Below are positions 1 to 9,091 of a stretch of DNA of 64,000 nt, in pieces. This DNA is from Alkalimarinus coralli (GTDB lineage: Bacteria > Pseudomonadota > Gammaproteobacteria > Pseudomonadales > Oleiphilaceae), in the NCBI RefSeq assembly GCF_023650515.1, contig NZ_CP096016.1:2628001-2692000 (forward strand). The letters run 5' to 3'. The position numbers were made by a program, and so were the translations under genes. The notes beneath the pieces were generated by a model, which was not told the origin of the DNA, did not search any database, and saw only the letters and a program-made list of their open reading frames with translations. Every line of letters starts with the position of its first letter. Within the stretch, counting starts at the first letter, position 1.

Positions 1-501
1 CTGTTAACCCTTGCACTGACTGCGTGCGGCTTTCAACTCAGAGGTAGCGCCAGCATTCCGGCCGAGCTACGCCTAATGAGCTTGAATTGCAGCAACGACC
101 TGTCGAAGGCGTTATGCCAATCGCTGACTAAACAGCTTGAACTTAACGGCGTGAATCTGGTTGATAGCGCTTCAGCTAACTACATCCTAACAATCATTTC
201 ACTGAATAGCAGTCGACGCGCCGTATCTATCACAGACCGGGCAGTCGCTGTCGAATATGAGGTTACTAATAAGGCAACATTTAACCTTGTTGCTGCCGAC
301 CAAACCGTCATTATTAAAGACACGTCGACCTCCGCAAGGCAGAGCTATCGATTTGATGAAGATAACGTCATCAGCAAAACACGAGAAGAAGAACAAGTTA
401 AAGAACAACTCAACAAACAATTAGCCTATAAAATAATCAGCCGACTCTCTCCCTATAACAAACTAAAAATCGATCAAATCAGAGCCTCACAAGAAAGCTG
501 A
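1..501 (+). CDS. lptE: LPS-assembly lipoprotein LptE (5' end cut by window edge)
   Basis: This reads in frame from base 1 to the stop at 499-501, so the true start lies outside the window. The visible N-terminus has a lipobox-like LTAC followed by GFQLRG, the classic mature start of LptE/RlpB, so the protein should be a lipoprotein anchored in the outer membrane. LptE plugs the LptD beta-barrel in the LPS export translocon (family knowledge). The next gene is holA, and lptE-holA is a common gammaproteobacterial order, usually after leuS. The ATG at 76 is internal and would remove the lipobox, so it is not the start. Confidence 0.9.
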   Translation: MLTLALTACGFQLRGSASIPAELRLMSLNCSNDLSKALCQSLTKQLELNGVNLVDSASANYILTIISLNSSRRAVSITDRAVAVEYEVTNKATFNLVAADQTVIIKDTSTSARQSYRFDEDNVISKTREEEQVKEQLNKQLAYKIISRLSPYNKLKIDQIRASQES

Positions 502-585
502 TAGTACGGATTAGTAAAGCCGCGCACTTAAGAAACAAGCACCAGACACCCATGCCTATTGATAAGTCACATTAAAGGCCAATAA

Positions 586-1614
586 ATGAAACTTAAACCT
601 GAACAGCTAAAAGGTCACCTATCCAACCAGTTGCTTCCGGTTTACCTGATCAATGGGGATGAAGCACTACTGGTGCAGGAGGCGTGCGACGAAGTCAGAA
701 GAACGTGCCGAAAAGAGGGGTTTACAGAACGCTTAAGTTGGCACGCTGATCGCCAGTTTGACTGGAACCAGCTACTCGAAGAAGCAGGTAGTCTATCTCT
801 TTTCGGTGACAAAAAAATTATCGAGATCAGGTTAGATAACGGCAAACCCGGAGACAAAGGAAGCAAGGCAATAGAACAGTTTTGCCAGGCAACATCGGAA
901 GATACCGTTTTAATCGTTATCACCTGCAGGCTCGACGCTGCAACCCAAAAAAGAAAGTGGGTTAGCGCTATCGATAAAATCGGCAGCATTGTCACTCTTT
1001 GGCCCGTTAGTGGAGAGCAGCTCCCCAGCTGGATACAAGCCAGAAGCCGCCAAATAGGCCTAACCCTTGATCAAGAATCACTATCCCTATTGGCAGAGCG
1101 TGTTGAAGGAAACCTGCTTGCAGCCAAACAAGAGCTGGAAAAGCTGGCACTACTCTGCCCAGATGGGCAGATTACACCAGAGCAAGTGAGCCAGAGCGTC
1201 GCTGATAGCGCCCGCTTTGACATATTCAACCTCACAGACGAGTGCGTCAAAGGACAAACCAAGCATGCACTACATATACTACAAGGGTTAAAGTCGGAAG
1301 GCACAGAACCCCCCGTCATACTTTGGGCACTGACCAGAGACCTGAGGGTAATCTACGAGCTATCTAGCTGCAATCGACAAGGAACACCCCAAAAACCCGT
1401 TTTTTCAGCTCACCGCGTTATCGCCAAACGGCAGAATTTACTGAGTCGATCAGCAGCAAGGCTATCCGTTCAGCAACTCAACCACCTTATTAAGTTATCA
1501 GAGCGCATAGATCAAAGCATCAAAGGGAACAAGCAATATGGCTCAAGCTGGGAACTATTGGCTGAATTTGTACTGATATTAAGTGGGCAGCCTGTAAATC
1601 TTTCTGCAATCTAA
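586..1614 (+). CDS. holA: DNA polymerase III delta subunit HolA
   Basis: This 342-aa protein has the usual length of the delta subunit of the clamp-loader complex, which opens the beta sliding clamp. The N-terminal part contains the YLINGDEALLVQEA motif near residues 20-33, typical of the DNA_pol3_delta AAA+-like domain. A helical clamp-loader C-terminal domain follows (about residues 215-335, with FNLTDE and the LIKLSERIDQSIKG region). It lies 84 bp after lptE on the same strand, the order seen in many gammaproteobacteria. The ATG at 586 is preceded by an AAAGG-like ribosome site. Housekeeping gene; assignment is firm. Confidence 0.93.
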   Translation: MKLKPEQLKGHLSNQLLPVYLINGDEALLVQEACDEVRRTCRKEGFTERLSWHADRQFDWNQLLEEAGSLSLFGDKKIIEIRLDNGKPGDKGSKAIEQFCQATSEDTVLIVITCRLDAATQKRKWVSAIDKIGSIVTLWPVSGEQLPSWIQARSRQIGLTLDQESLSLLAERVEGNLLAAKQELEKLALLCPDGQITPEQVSQSVADSARFDIFNLTDECVKGQTKHALHILQGLKSEGTEPPVILWALTRDLRVIYELSSCNRQGTPQKPVFSAHRVIAKRQNLLSRSAARLSVQQLNHLIKLSERIDQSIKGNKQYGSSWELLAEFVLILSGQPVNLSAI

Positions 1615-1663
1615 CAAGCCGCCCCACCCCTATCACTCCCTTAACACTGATTGACCCAAATCA

Positions 1664-1691
1664 TTGACTCAAGACTGAATCAAAGTATGTT
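1664..1691 (+). promoter_or_regulatory. Candidate sigma70 promoter for the 1762 gene
   Basis: TTGACT (1664-1669) and TATGTT (1686-1691) are separated by 16 bp and lie about 70 bp before the small gene at 1762. Assigned by motif match only. Confidence 0.35.
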
Positions 1692-1761
1692 ATTACAGAT
1701 AAAGGATGTATATAGAAGTTCCTATATTAGATAGCGCTTTTGCAAACTCAAGGAGGTCGAC

Positions 1762-2025
1762 ATGTCTACATTACACGACGAACTAAAATCAATTTCTGAT
1801 GCGATCAAGCAGCAGCGAGATGAAATAAACGTACAATTACACCTTGCCAAAGAAGACATCAAAGACGATTTGGACGAACTGGAAGAAAAGTGGAATCAAC
1901 TGCTAGATAAGATGTCAGATATCGGCAAAGAAGCCGAGACCGCTGGACGAGATATTATGGACTCGGCCAAGGAACTGGGTCACCAGATCAAAGAGGGCTA
2001 CGAAAGAGTTAAAGCCAAAATTTAA
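1762..2025 (+). CDS. Small charged coiled-coil protein, unknown function
   Basis: This 87-aa protein has no family I recognise. It is almost wholly helical and charged, with heptad-like spacing (DELKSI, DELEEKWNQLLDKM, DSAKELGHQIKEGYERVKAKI), suggesting an amphipathic coiled coil. There is no signal peptide or membrane segment. A strong ribosome site, AAGGAGG, lies 7-8 bases before the ATG, and a plausible sigma70 promoter lies upstream, so expression is likely. It stands alone between holA and an endonuclease I gene. Its function cannot be deduced from the sequence. Confidence 0.75.
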   Translation: MSTLHDELKSISDAIKQQRDEINVQLHLAKEDIKDDLDELEEKWNQLLDKMSDIGKEAETAGRDIMDSAKELGHQIKEGYERVKAKI

Positions 2026-2350
2026 TATCACTCCTCTGCCAGCATACGATATTCCATTAGCTGGCAGACCTCATAACCCAACGTCTTATCCATCCAAGCT
2101 CTAATATCGTTGACGAATTAGTGTTACAACCGATAACGCAGCTCAAACACATTGTAAAACAATAAAACAGTCTTTCAATTCATGAGCTAAGGTTTTAAAC
2201 TATACTTAAAATTGAAAATAATAAACAACTTGCAAAGTGCGCGTTAGCATTTTGTAAGCTACACGTTAATTATCAAGCAAAGTAATTTGGTTGGCAGCCA
2301 CTCTTCACAAAACCAGTTTTAATATATACCAGCAGAAACGAGTCGGCTTT
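2026..2350. other. Intergenic region before endonuclease I
   Basis: About 325 AT-rich bases without a credible gene. A TATACT (2201-2206) could be a -10 element. The reading frame of the next gene extends back to a TTG at 2291, but that extension lacks a ribosome site and would bury the signal peptide. No other structure is evident. Confidence 0.5.
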
Positions 2351-2989
2351 ATGATAAAAAGAACAGGTATTTTTCTATCACTTATTGTATTTTTAGCTTT
2401 TTGCACCTCTGCGCAGGCGCAAACAAGGTTTAACGATCCTAAAGAAACATTAAAAAAGTACTTTTGGGGCGAGCTGTATAAAGATGGCGGCACCACCTTT
2501 TATTGCAAAAAGCCTTTTACTAAAAAGAATGTTTTAGTCACAGACAGCCATATTTACTCAACCGGATGGGTTCGTGACCACCTTGCCTGTGGCACACCCA
2601 GACAGTGCCGAAACGAAAGCGAACAGTACCGCCAGATAACCTCAGACCTTCACAATATAGTACCTGCTGATTCACGCTTTGAGCTCAAGCGAAAAAATGC
2701 CCGCTTCGGAGAGCTAGGCGATGAAGTTGAAATAGAGAATTGCGGGTTCCGTCGCTCATTCCAGCTTCTGCAACCCCCCGAAGAAATTAAGGGTGATATC
2801 GCGCGGGCAATTCTGTACATGCACGACACCTACAAACTCCCTATCATGGGGGCTATTGATGACCTAAAACGCTGGAACAGGGCTGACCCTCCAAGCGAAG
2901 AAGAAATAGCAAGAAATAAGCGCGTGGGTGAAATTCAGGGTAATGAAAACCCATTTATCAACACCCCTGAGAGAGCAAATTCACTTTAG
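2351..2989 (+). CDS. endA: Periplasmic endonuclease I (EndA family)
   Basis: This is a secreted non-specific nuclease of the endonuclease I family (PF04231), expected to cut DNA in the periplasm or outside the cell. From the ATG at 2351 it has a signal peptide (MIKRTGIFLSLIVFLAFC, cleavage after AQA). Family motifs follow: YCKKPF, DLHNIVPA with its catalytic-region His, RRSFQ, KGDIARAILYMHDTY, LKRWNRADPPSEEE, RNKRVGEIQGNENPFI. Cysteines in the pairs typical of the Vibrio-type enzymes are present. The start at 2351 is preferred over the upstream TTG because only it gives a proper signal peptide. A bidirectional terminator follows. Confidence 0.88.
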   Translation: MIKRTGIFLSLIVFLAFCTSAQAQTRFNDPKETLKKYFWGELYKDGGTTFYCKKPFTKKNVLVTDSHIYSTGWVRDHLACGTPRQCRNESEQYRQITSDLHNIVPADSRFELKRKNARFGELGDEVEIENCGFRRSFQLLQPPEEIKGDIARAILYMHDTYKLPIMGAIDDLKRWNRADPPSEEEIARNKRVGEIQGNENPFINTPERANSL

Positions 2990-3011
2990 CCAAATAACGA
3001 CAAACAGACAC

Positions 3012-3041
3012 AAAAAAGGCGATCTTATGATCGCCTTTTTT
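3012..3041. terminator. Bidirectional rho-independent terminator
   Basis: A-tract, GGCGATC, TTAT loop, GATCGCC, T-tract. It sits between the convergent endonuclease gene and the acyl-CoA dehydrogenase gene and can serve both strands. Confidence 0.85.
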
Positions 3042-3065
3042 GTTTCATAGAAGTCACATCACCGA

Positions 3066-4856
3066 TTAAAACGCTTCAGCATCTAGCGACATCATATCCT
3101 CACTACCAGAACGAATGCTCTCTGAAAGATAAGCTGAACGAGGTAACAAACGGCTAAAGAAGAAGTTAGCTGTTTTAAGCTTAGCTTCGTAAAAGCCACT
3201 GGTATCGCTACCAGCCTTTGGCGCAGCAACTGCAGCCATTCGAGCCCACATATATGCATAAGCAGTAAGACCGAACAACTCCAAATACTCAACTGACGCA
3301 GCACCAATAGCATTTGCATCTTCCGCGGCTGAGTTGATAACAAACTCTGTCACATCAGACAATCGCTCAATGGCAACCGCCAGAGGCTTGATGTATGACG
3401 CAAGTGCATCATTACCAGCATTAGCTTCAACAAACTCAGAAACTTCAGTTGCGAATAGTTCGTACAGCTTACCGCCATTTGAAACGACTTTACGCCCCAT
3501 CAAGTCAAGAGACTGAATGCCATTGGTTCCTTCATAAATTTGGGTAATACGAGTATCACGTACTAACTGCTCTTGGCCCCACTCTCGAATAAATCCGTGT
3601 CCACCAAAGACCTGTTGGCCAGCTATACAGCTTTCCAGTGCACGATCCGTCATATAGGCTTTAGCTATCGGCGTTAACAGCGCAACCATTGCGTCTGCTT
3701 TCTTCTTCTGCTCTGCATCATCAGAAAACTTGGCAACATCAAGGAAAGAAGCAACATACGTCGAGAATGCTCGGCTACCTTCGGTGTATGCTCTCATTGT
3801 CATAAGCATACGACGAACATCAGGATGAACAATGATGGGGTCAGCTTCTTTATCGGCCAGAACCACACCAGTCGGCGCACGGCCCTGAATGCGATCTTTC
3901 GCATATTCAACAGCATTCTGATAAGAGCGTTCTGCAGCCGCGAACCCTTGAATACCTACACTTAGACGCTCGTAGTTCATCATAGTGAACATTGCAGCCA
4001 AGCCTTTATTCTCTTCGCCGACTAACCAACCCTGAGCGCCATCAAAGTTCATAACACAGGTGGCTGATGCCTTGATACCCATCTTGTGCTCAATAGAACC
4101 ACAGGTTACCTTGTTGTTCTCACCAACAACATTATTTTCATCAACAGAGTTACGAGGCACCAAAAACAGTGAGATACCACGAGAACCGGCAGGTGCACCC
4201 GGCAACTTAGCCAAAACTAAGTGAATAATATTCTCACTTAAGTCTTGCTCACCACCTGTAATGAATATTTTTGTCCCAGTAATCGAGTAGCTTCCATCAC
4301 CATTTTCAACGGCTTTAGTACGGATCATGCCAAGGTCTGTGCCTGAATGAGGCTCAGTCAAGTCCATCGCACCCGCCCATTCGCCAGAATACATTTTTGG
4401 CAAATATTTCTGTTTAAGCTCTTCAGTCGCATGAGCGTCGATGGCAAGACATGCACCTGATGTCAAACATGCATACAGACCGAATGAGATATCAGATGAA
4501 TACAGCATTTCTTCGTACTGCGCACCCAGCATTTTGGGCATACCCATGCCTTCATAATCAGCATTACCACTCAGGCCACACCAACCACCTTCAATAAATG
4601 TCTTGTAGGCTTCTTTGTAGCCAGTTGGTGTATTCACACCCGCCTCATGCCAAGTACAGCCTTCTTCATCCCCTTCGCGGCTCAAAGGTGCAATCAAAGA
4701 CGCAGTTATTTTGCCTGCTTCTTCCAGTATTGCTTCTGCTGTTTCAGGGTCAACCGTGTCCTGAGTCCCTGCCAAAGAAGCCCATAACTTATCTGCTTCA
4801 AAGACTTCATTAAGAACGAAGCGCATATCGCGCAATGGCGCTTGATACTCAGCCAT
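3066..4856 (-). CDS. Acyl-CoA dehydrogenase, ~600-aa type with C-terminal extension
   Basis: This 596-aa flavoenzyme catalyses alpha,beta-dehydrogenation of an acyl-CoA in beta-oxidation (family function). The order is an N-terminal helical domain, a middle beta domain (AMDLTEPHSGTDLG, ITGTKIFITGGE) and a C-terminal helical domain with GQQVFGGHGFIREWGQEQLVRDTRI. The IYEGTNGIQSLDLMGRK segment carries the catalytic Glu of the YEGT motif, and a ~130-residue extension follows. This architecture matches the long acyl-CoA dehydrogenases related to DmdC/FadE-like enzymes, so the substrate is uncertain. It is a paralogue of the next gene; each has its own terminator and leader, so they are probably separate transcripts. 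Confidence 0.9.
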   Translation of the reverse strand: MAEYQAPLRDMRFVLNEVFEADKLWASLAGTQDTVDPETAEAILEEAGKITASLIAPLSREGDEEGCTWHEAGVNTPTGYKEAYKTFIEGGWCGLSGNADYEGMGMPKMLGAQYEEMLYSSDISFGLYACLTSGACLAIDAHATEELKQKYLPKMYSGEWAGAMDLTEPHSGTDLGMIRTKAVENGDGSYSITGTKIFITGGEQDLSENIIHLVLAKLPGAPAGSRGISLFLVPRNSVDENNVVGENNKVTCGSIEHKMGIKASATCVMNFDGAQGWLVGEENKGLAAMFTMMNYERLSVGIQGFAAAERSYQNAVEYAKDRIQGRAPTGVVLADKEADPIIVHPDVRRMLMTMRAYTEGSRAFSTYVASFLDVAKFSDDAEQKKKADAMVALLTPIAKAYMTDRALESCIAGQQVFGGHGFIREWGQEQLVRDTRITQIYEGTNGIQSLDLMGRKVVSNGGKLYELFATEVSEFVEANAGNDALASYIKPLAVAIERLSDVTEFVINSAAEDANAIGAASVEYLELFGLTAYAYMWARMAAVAAPKAGSDTSGFYEAKLKTANFFFSRLLPRSAYLSESIRSGSEDMMSLDAEAF

Positions 4857-5154
4857 TTACGTTTCCTCTATTGTGACTGTGTTTAACGGTATGGATATAC
4901 CACTCTCAAATTTACTTTCTATTCACCTTATCGTACTGCCTATACAGATGAACAACCTTGATGTACCTTAGTTTGAACAAGCACTCAATTATCAATCTGT
5001 ATCAGTCAGTACAACCCAGCATTTTACCTGATTTCAATATGAGTTCCTATCAAGAAAGGCAAAACTCGCATTTTCACTTTATTTGCCCAAGCCAATCAGT
5101 CAGCAAACCATCATTTTGATCTCAGCGATTAGCCTATTGCCAAATAGCAGGCAT
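4857..5154. other. Leader/intergenic region of the 3066 gene
   Basis: About 300 bases between the two acyl-CoA dehydrogenase genes, expected to hold the promoter of the downstream minus-strand gene. I see no convincing operator matching the PsrA-like motifs found before the paralogue. Confidence 0.4.
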
Positions 5155-5182
5155 AAAAAAACCCGCTTTCGCGGGTTTTTTT
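5155..5182. terminator. Terminator after the 5195 gene
   Basis: A-tract, ACCCGC, TTTC loop, GCGGGT, T-tract. It lies just past the stop codon of the minus-strand gene ending at 5195. Confidence 0.85.
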
Positions 5183-5194
5183 ATCGAGCAATGC

Positions 5195-6982
5195 TTAGAA
5201 GATAAAGTTTTCTTCTTCCATCGCCATTACTGAGTCAGAACCAGCAACCATCATCTCTGCGTGTGCTTTAGTTCGTGGCAATAAGCGCTTGAAGTAGAAC
5301 TGAGCGGTCTGAACCTTGGCAGTATAGAAACCGGTTTCAGTCGTTCCTTCAGCCAACTTCTGCTGCGCTACAAGAGCCATACGCGCCCAGAAGTATGCCA
5401 TTGTCACATAACCAGAGTACATCAAGTAATCTACAGAAGCAGAACCTACCTCATCACGATTCTTCATTGCAGCCATACCAACCTTCATGGTCAGATCGCC
5501 CCACTCTTTGTTAAGTGTCTGTAGTGGCTCAACAAACTGCTTCATCTCTTCGTTGTCAGCATTCTCTTTGCAGAATACGTGAACAAGCTTGGTGAACTGC
5601 TTAAGTGCAGCACCCTGAGTCATAAGTACTTTACGACCCAGCAGGTCAAGAGCCTGTATACCGGTTGTTCCTTCGTACATCAACGAGATACGGGTATCAC
5701 GAACAATCTGCTCCATACCCCACTCAGAGATAAAGCCGTGCCCACCAAATACCTGCATACCGTGGTTAGCAGCTTCATAACCTACTTCAGTGATAAACGC
5801 TTTCAAGATTGGCGTCATAAAACCAAGCATGTCATCGGCCGCTTTACGAACTTCTTCTGAGTCTGAACCATGCACCAAGTCAGCCTGTTGTGCTGAGAAG
5901 TAGCACATTGCACGCGAACCTTCAGCAATAGCCTTCTGAGTTAACAACATACGACGTACGTCTGGGTGTACGATGATCGGATCAGCAGCACCATCAGGGT
6001 TTTTAATTCCTGTTAATGAGCGCATGGCCAAACGGTCTTTAGCGTATGCAATCGCGCCCTGGAAAGAGCCTTCAGCAGCACCAACACCCTGTAGAGCAGT
6101 ACCGATACGTGCAGTGTTCATGAACGTGAACATGCAGTTCAGACCTTTGTTTTCAGGGCCGATCAACCAACCTTTTGATCCATCAAAGTTCATAACGCAC
6201 GTTGCGTTACCATGGATACCCATTTTGTGCTCTAAAGAACCACACGTTACTGCGTTCGCTTCACCGTTTTCTGGCAAGAACTTGGGAACGATAAACAGAG
6301 AAATACCTTTGGTGCCCTGAGGCGCATCTGGTAGGCGTGCCAACACGATATGAACAATATTGTCCGTCATGTCGTGATCACCAGCCGAGATAAAGATTTT
6401 TGTGCCTGTAATGCTGTATGAACCGTCTGCATTTGGTTCAGCTTTAGTGCGCAGAATACCTAGGTCAGAACCACAATGAGGCTCAGTCAAACACATGGTA
6501 CCTGTCCACTCACCTGTAACCAGCTTAGTCAGGTATGTTTCTTTCTGCTCGTCAGTACCAAACTCGCTCACAGTATTTACTGCACCGTGGCTCAAGCCTG
6601 GGTACATACCCCAAGACCAGTTAGCAGTACCAACCATTTCACTTACAACAATGTTCAAAGACTCTGGCAAGCCCTGACCACCGTAGTTGGTGTCAGCACT
6701 TAATGTTGGCCATCCACCTTCAACAAACTGCTGGTAAGCTTCTTTGAAGCCTGTAGGCGTGGTAACGCCATTTTCTGTTAGAGTACAACCTTCTTCATCA
6801 CCAACCGTGTTTAATGGCGCCAGTACTTCTTCACAAAATTTTGCACCTTCACCGATAATTGCATCAACCATCTCTGGTGAGGCTTCTGCTCCACCTGGAA
6901 AACTCTCATAGTGTTTTTCACTATCGAGAAGCTCTTTCATTACAAAGTTGATTTCACGAAGGGGGGCTTTATATTCTGGCAT
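5195..6982 (-). CDS. Acyl-CoA dehydrogenase, ~600-aa type (paralogue)
   Basis: This 595-aa protein is clearly homologous along its full length to the 596-aa neighbour: shared MPEYKAPLRE-type start, TGTMCLTEPHCGSDLG, GMQVFGGHGFISEWGMEQIVRDTRI, MYEGTTGIQALDLLGRK with the catalytic Glu in YEGT, and the C-terminal extension with YFWARMALVA. Role: the FAD-dependent first step of acyl-CoA beta-oxidation. Chain length cannot be read from the sequence. The 650-bp upstream region contains PsrA-like dyads (7298-7324), suggesting control by fatty-acid status. The pair probably arose by duplication before functional divergence. Confidence 0.9.
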   Translation of the reverse strand: MPEYKAPLREINFVMKELLDSEKHYESFPGGAEASPEMVDAIIGEGAKFCEEVLAPLNTVGDEEGCTLTENGVTTPTGFKEAYQQFVEGGWPTLSADTNYGGQGLPESLNIVVSEMVGTANWSWGMYPGLSHGAVNTVSEFGTDEQKETYLTKLVTGEWTGTMCLTEPHCGSDLGILRTKAEPNADGSYSITGTKIFISAGDHDMTDNIVHIVLARLPDAPQGTKGISLFIVPKFLPENGEANAVTCGSLEHKMGIHGNATCVMNFDGSKGWLIGPENKGLNCMFTFMNTARIGTALQGVGAAEGSFQGAIAYAKDRLAMRSLTGIKNPDGAADPIIVHPDVRRMLLTQKAIAEGSRAMCYFSAQQADLVHGSDSEEVRKAADDMLGFMTPILKAFITEVGYEAANHGMQVFGGHGFISEWGMEQIVRDTRISLMYEGTTGIQALDLLGRKVLMTQGAALKQFTKLVHVFCKENADNEEMKQFVEPLQTLNKEWGDLTMKVGMAAMKNRDEVGSASVDYLMYSGYVTMAYFWARMALVAQQKLAEGTTETGFYTAKVQTAQFYFKRLLPRTKAHAEMMVAGSDSVMAMEEENFIF

Positions 6983-7235
6983 ACTCTTTTACCTCGAATT
7001 TATCTGGGTTATGCGATAAACAACTCAAGCGGTTTATCAACATTGAGTGATGCTTAGACCTTTTGTTTCGGTTTGGCATCACTGCTAAATAAACCGCTTA
7101 GGCTGTCTGTTTTTCGCAATAACATTTACAACGGCACAGTGAGTGGAGCATTCTAATAATAGAGACTAAGAACTTCTCACCAAGGTTAAACGTACCTATT
7201 CAAATACTGTTTCAAGTATTGTATTCAAATACTAT

Positions 7236-7279
7236 ATTCGAATACGACAAGGACATGATTCGAATACGATAAGGACATG
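7236..7279. repeat. Two 22-bp direct repeats with ATTCGAAT palindromes
   Basis: Copies at 7236-7257 and 7258-7279 differ at one base (GACAAGG versus GATAAGG). Each starts with the perfect palindrome ATTCGAAT. They are back-to-back, which is typical of a duplicated operator. Confidence 0.75.
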
Positions 7280-7297
7280 TGTACCACACCCTTATAT

Positions 7298-7324
7298 CAA
7301 ACAACTGTTTGAAACATACGTTTG
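7298..7324. promoter_or_regulatory. Two overlapping PsrA-like operators
   Basis: CAAACAACTGTTTG (7298-7311) and GAAACATACGTTTG (7311-7324) share one base. Both fit the (G/C)AAAC-N2-4-(G/C)TTTG pattern described for the fatty-acid-responsive TetR-type regulator PsrA of Pseudomonas. They lie about 320 bp before the acyl-CoA dehydrogenase start at 6982. Regulator identity is inferred. Confidence 0.45.
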
Positions 7325-7634
7325 CTTTAACCAATTGTCAAGAAACAATACCTTTGTTTAGAGTAAAAATTCAGTTTTTGCCAATGATATTTCCCCTTGT
7401 AGCAGGCCATTTATTTACTGACTATATTCTTATTGCGTATTATTTTCAGTGAGTTACAGCCCTAAAGCGACATAGTGGCGGCGATTTTCTGCATCCCGGT
7501 TTTTTTTGTTAACAAACGTAATACTGAAGGTACCAAGAGGGAAAGAGTATTGGGATTAAGACGGGAAAGTCATCGCGTTTACAGGTAGATATCAGCGACT
7601 AAATAAGGGAGTTAAGTATTTCAGGGGGGGTAAA

Positions 7635-8657
7635 TCAGACGACTTCATCAAGGTTAACAGCAGGCGTTAAACCGTTTTCAAATTGCTGGCCCAGCTCCAC
7701 CAGACTTTCGTACGTACGAACGCCCTCTGAAACCGAGGTTCGTGCGTCATCCTGGCGTTCTTGCTGCTGCTCTCGCGCCTCAGCCGCCTCTATCTGCCGC
7801 TGCTGGACTTCGTCTCGGCTGGCTTGCAGTTCCTCAGACCGCTGAGAGGCTAATTCAGCCTGCGCCTGCAATATAATCCTGCTTGCAGTAGAGGCCACCG
7901 AGCGATCCTGAGCGGACGGTTCTGCCGGTGCCAGCGCGGCACTCTGCACAATGCGCATTTTATCAATCGTTGCCTGGGGATTATTAGGTACTTCTGATAT
8001 GTCAATGGACACCTCTCCACCAATGGCATATTGAACACCATCAGGCCCCACCTGATAGGAGTAACTGGCCGATCCGGCATATTGTCCACCCACCGCCTGA
8101 TGTTGCTGCTCATGGGTACGCACTTCTCGGTCTCTTGCCGCCAGTTCACTGACAATCTCTTGCTCTTCAGGCGTTAAACCACCAAATGAATCAGGCTGTT
8201 CAGAAGTCCCTTCTTCGGTGCTTGATGAGGAACCTGGAGTCGAATTGGCACCGCTTACGTCCCCTTGCTCAGCATCTGGGGCAGCGTCACCATTAACCGT
8301 CCCTGTTGCAGCTTCATTGCTTCCCTCATCAGAGGCTCTTGAGCCACTGCCTTCAGGTGAAAGGCTGACAGCGCCACTCGTCGACGGCTCTGGCGCATTG
8401 CCAATCGTTTGCGGCGCAACACCGGTGACCGGTTCCTGTCCTGCCTCACCAACAGATTGAACCAACGACTCAGGGCTATATACAACGTTTCTTTCACTTA
8501 GACTATTTTGAGACGCAGAAACTGTTTGGGTTTCATTTAAAGGAGCGAAGCTTGAGGCGAGTATATCTTTTGTGACGCCCGAACTGGGCTGATCTACCTT
8601 TGGAGAGAACGGTGCGACAGCATTTGGGAAAGGAACGCTAGCATTCGTAATCTGCAA
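7635..8657 (-). CDS. SprA/CJM1_0395-type putative metalloprotease-like protein
   Basis: This ~340-aa protein has a long low-complexity N-terminal half (Ser, Gly, Glu, Thr, Pro rich). A conserved C-terminal part contains REVRTHEQQHQAVGGQYAG, an HExxH zinc-type motif, then SYSYQVGPDGVQYAIGGEV and IDISEVPNNPQATIDKMR. This is the signature of the SprA-related/putative metalloprotease CJM1_0395 family. The C-terminal ~70 residues are Gln/Glu-rich coiled coil. Catalysis is not established for the family. Start choice: the frame is open to a TTG at 8675, but a GGGAGG ribosome site fits a TTG at about 8657 best; no ATG is available. The partner gene at 8950 lies just upstream. Confidence 0.7.
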   Translation of the reverse strand: MQITNASVPFPNAVAPFSPKVDQPSSGVTKDILASSFAPLNETQTVSASQNSLSERNVVYSPESLVQSVGEAGQEPVTGVAPQTIGNAPEPSTSGAVSLSPEGSGSRASDEGSNEAATGTVNGDAAPDAEQGDVSGANSTPGSSSSTEEGTSEQPDSFGGLTPEEQEIVSELAARDREVRTHEQQHQAVGGQYAGSASYSYQVGPDGVQYAIGGEVSIDISEVPNNPQATIDKMRIVQSAALAPAEPSAQDRSVASTASRIILQAQAELASQRSEELQASRDEVQQRQIEAAEAREQQQERQDDARTSVSEGVRTYESLVELGQQFENGLTPAVNLDEVV

Positions 8658-8707
8658 CGGCTTCACCTCCCACAAAACTATACTGACAGTTAGCTCAACC
8701 TAGGGCT

Positions 8708-8950
8708 TTACGCCATAGTATCAAGCAGTGTGCCGATCATTTCATCTGCCGTTTTAATCACCTTGGCAGACGCTTCAACAGAATTTTCATAGAGCTTAAG
8801 ATCCATAATCGGTTCCACGAAGTCTCCAGCACCACCGTTTGTGCTGTTGCTGGAACCTGCCTGCACAATCTCCTGTGCAGCCTGTTCCATGCCTCGTACA
8901 CCTGTTTGAACACCTTGTATGCCGGTATTTAAAACTGAACCAATACTCAT
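8708..8950 (-). CDS. Small protein with flagellar rod/hook-like C-terminal motif
   Basis: This 80-aa protein starts MSIGSVLNTGIQGVQTG and ends with YENSVEASAKVIKTADEMIGTLLDTMA. That resembles the terminal helix of flagellar rod and hook proteins (pattern YExNxKxIxTADEMLxTLL; FlgG/FlgC/FlgE family knowledge). The N-terminal part also begins like a rod protein, but the body is missing. No flagellar genes are nearby. The ATG at 8950 has a GAGGTG ribosome site 5-6 bases upstream and is preferred over an ATG at 9028. It may be co-transcribed with the SprA-like gene 50 bp downstream. Confidence 0.7.
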   Translation of the reverse strand: MSIGSVLNTGIQGVQTGVRGMEQAAQEIVQAGSSNSTNGGAGDFVEPIMDLKLYENSVEASAKVIKTADEMIGTLLDTMA

Positions 8951-9091
8951 AGACACCTCAATTCTGCTGTTACTTCTCTGGACGTCTATACCAAGGTCAA
9001 ACGCCAGACACAACAATACCCATGGCAATTAAAGCACTTAATAGTACAATTTTCAACCAACAAGCGATTACTAACTCTACATAACGCGCGG

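Larger units (their letters stand above)
6983..7634. other. Long operator-rich noncoding region
   Basis: About 650 bases, the longest gene-free stretch in the window. It holds AATACT/AGTATT dyads (about 7203-7233), a 22-bp tandem duplication (7236-7279) and two overlapping CAAAC/GAAAC-N4-GTTTG sites (7298-7324). The part from about 7330 to 7634 shows nothing I can name, and there is no credible ORF on either strand. Confidence 0.55.
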
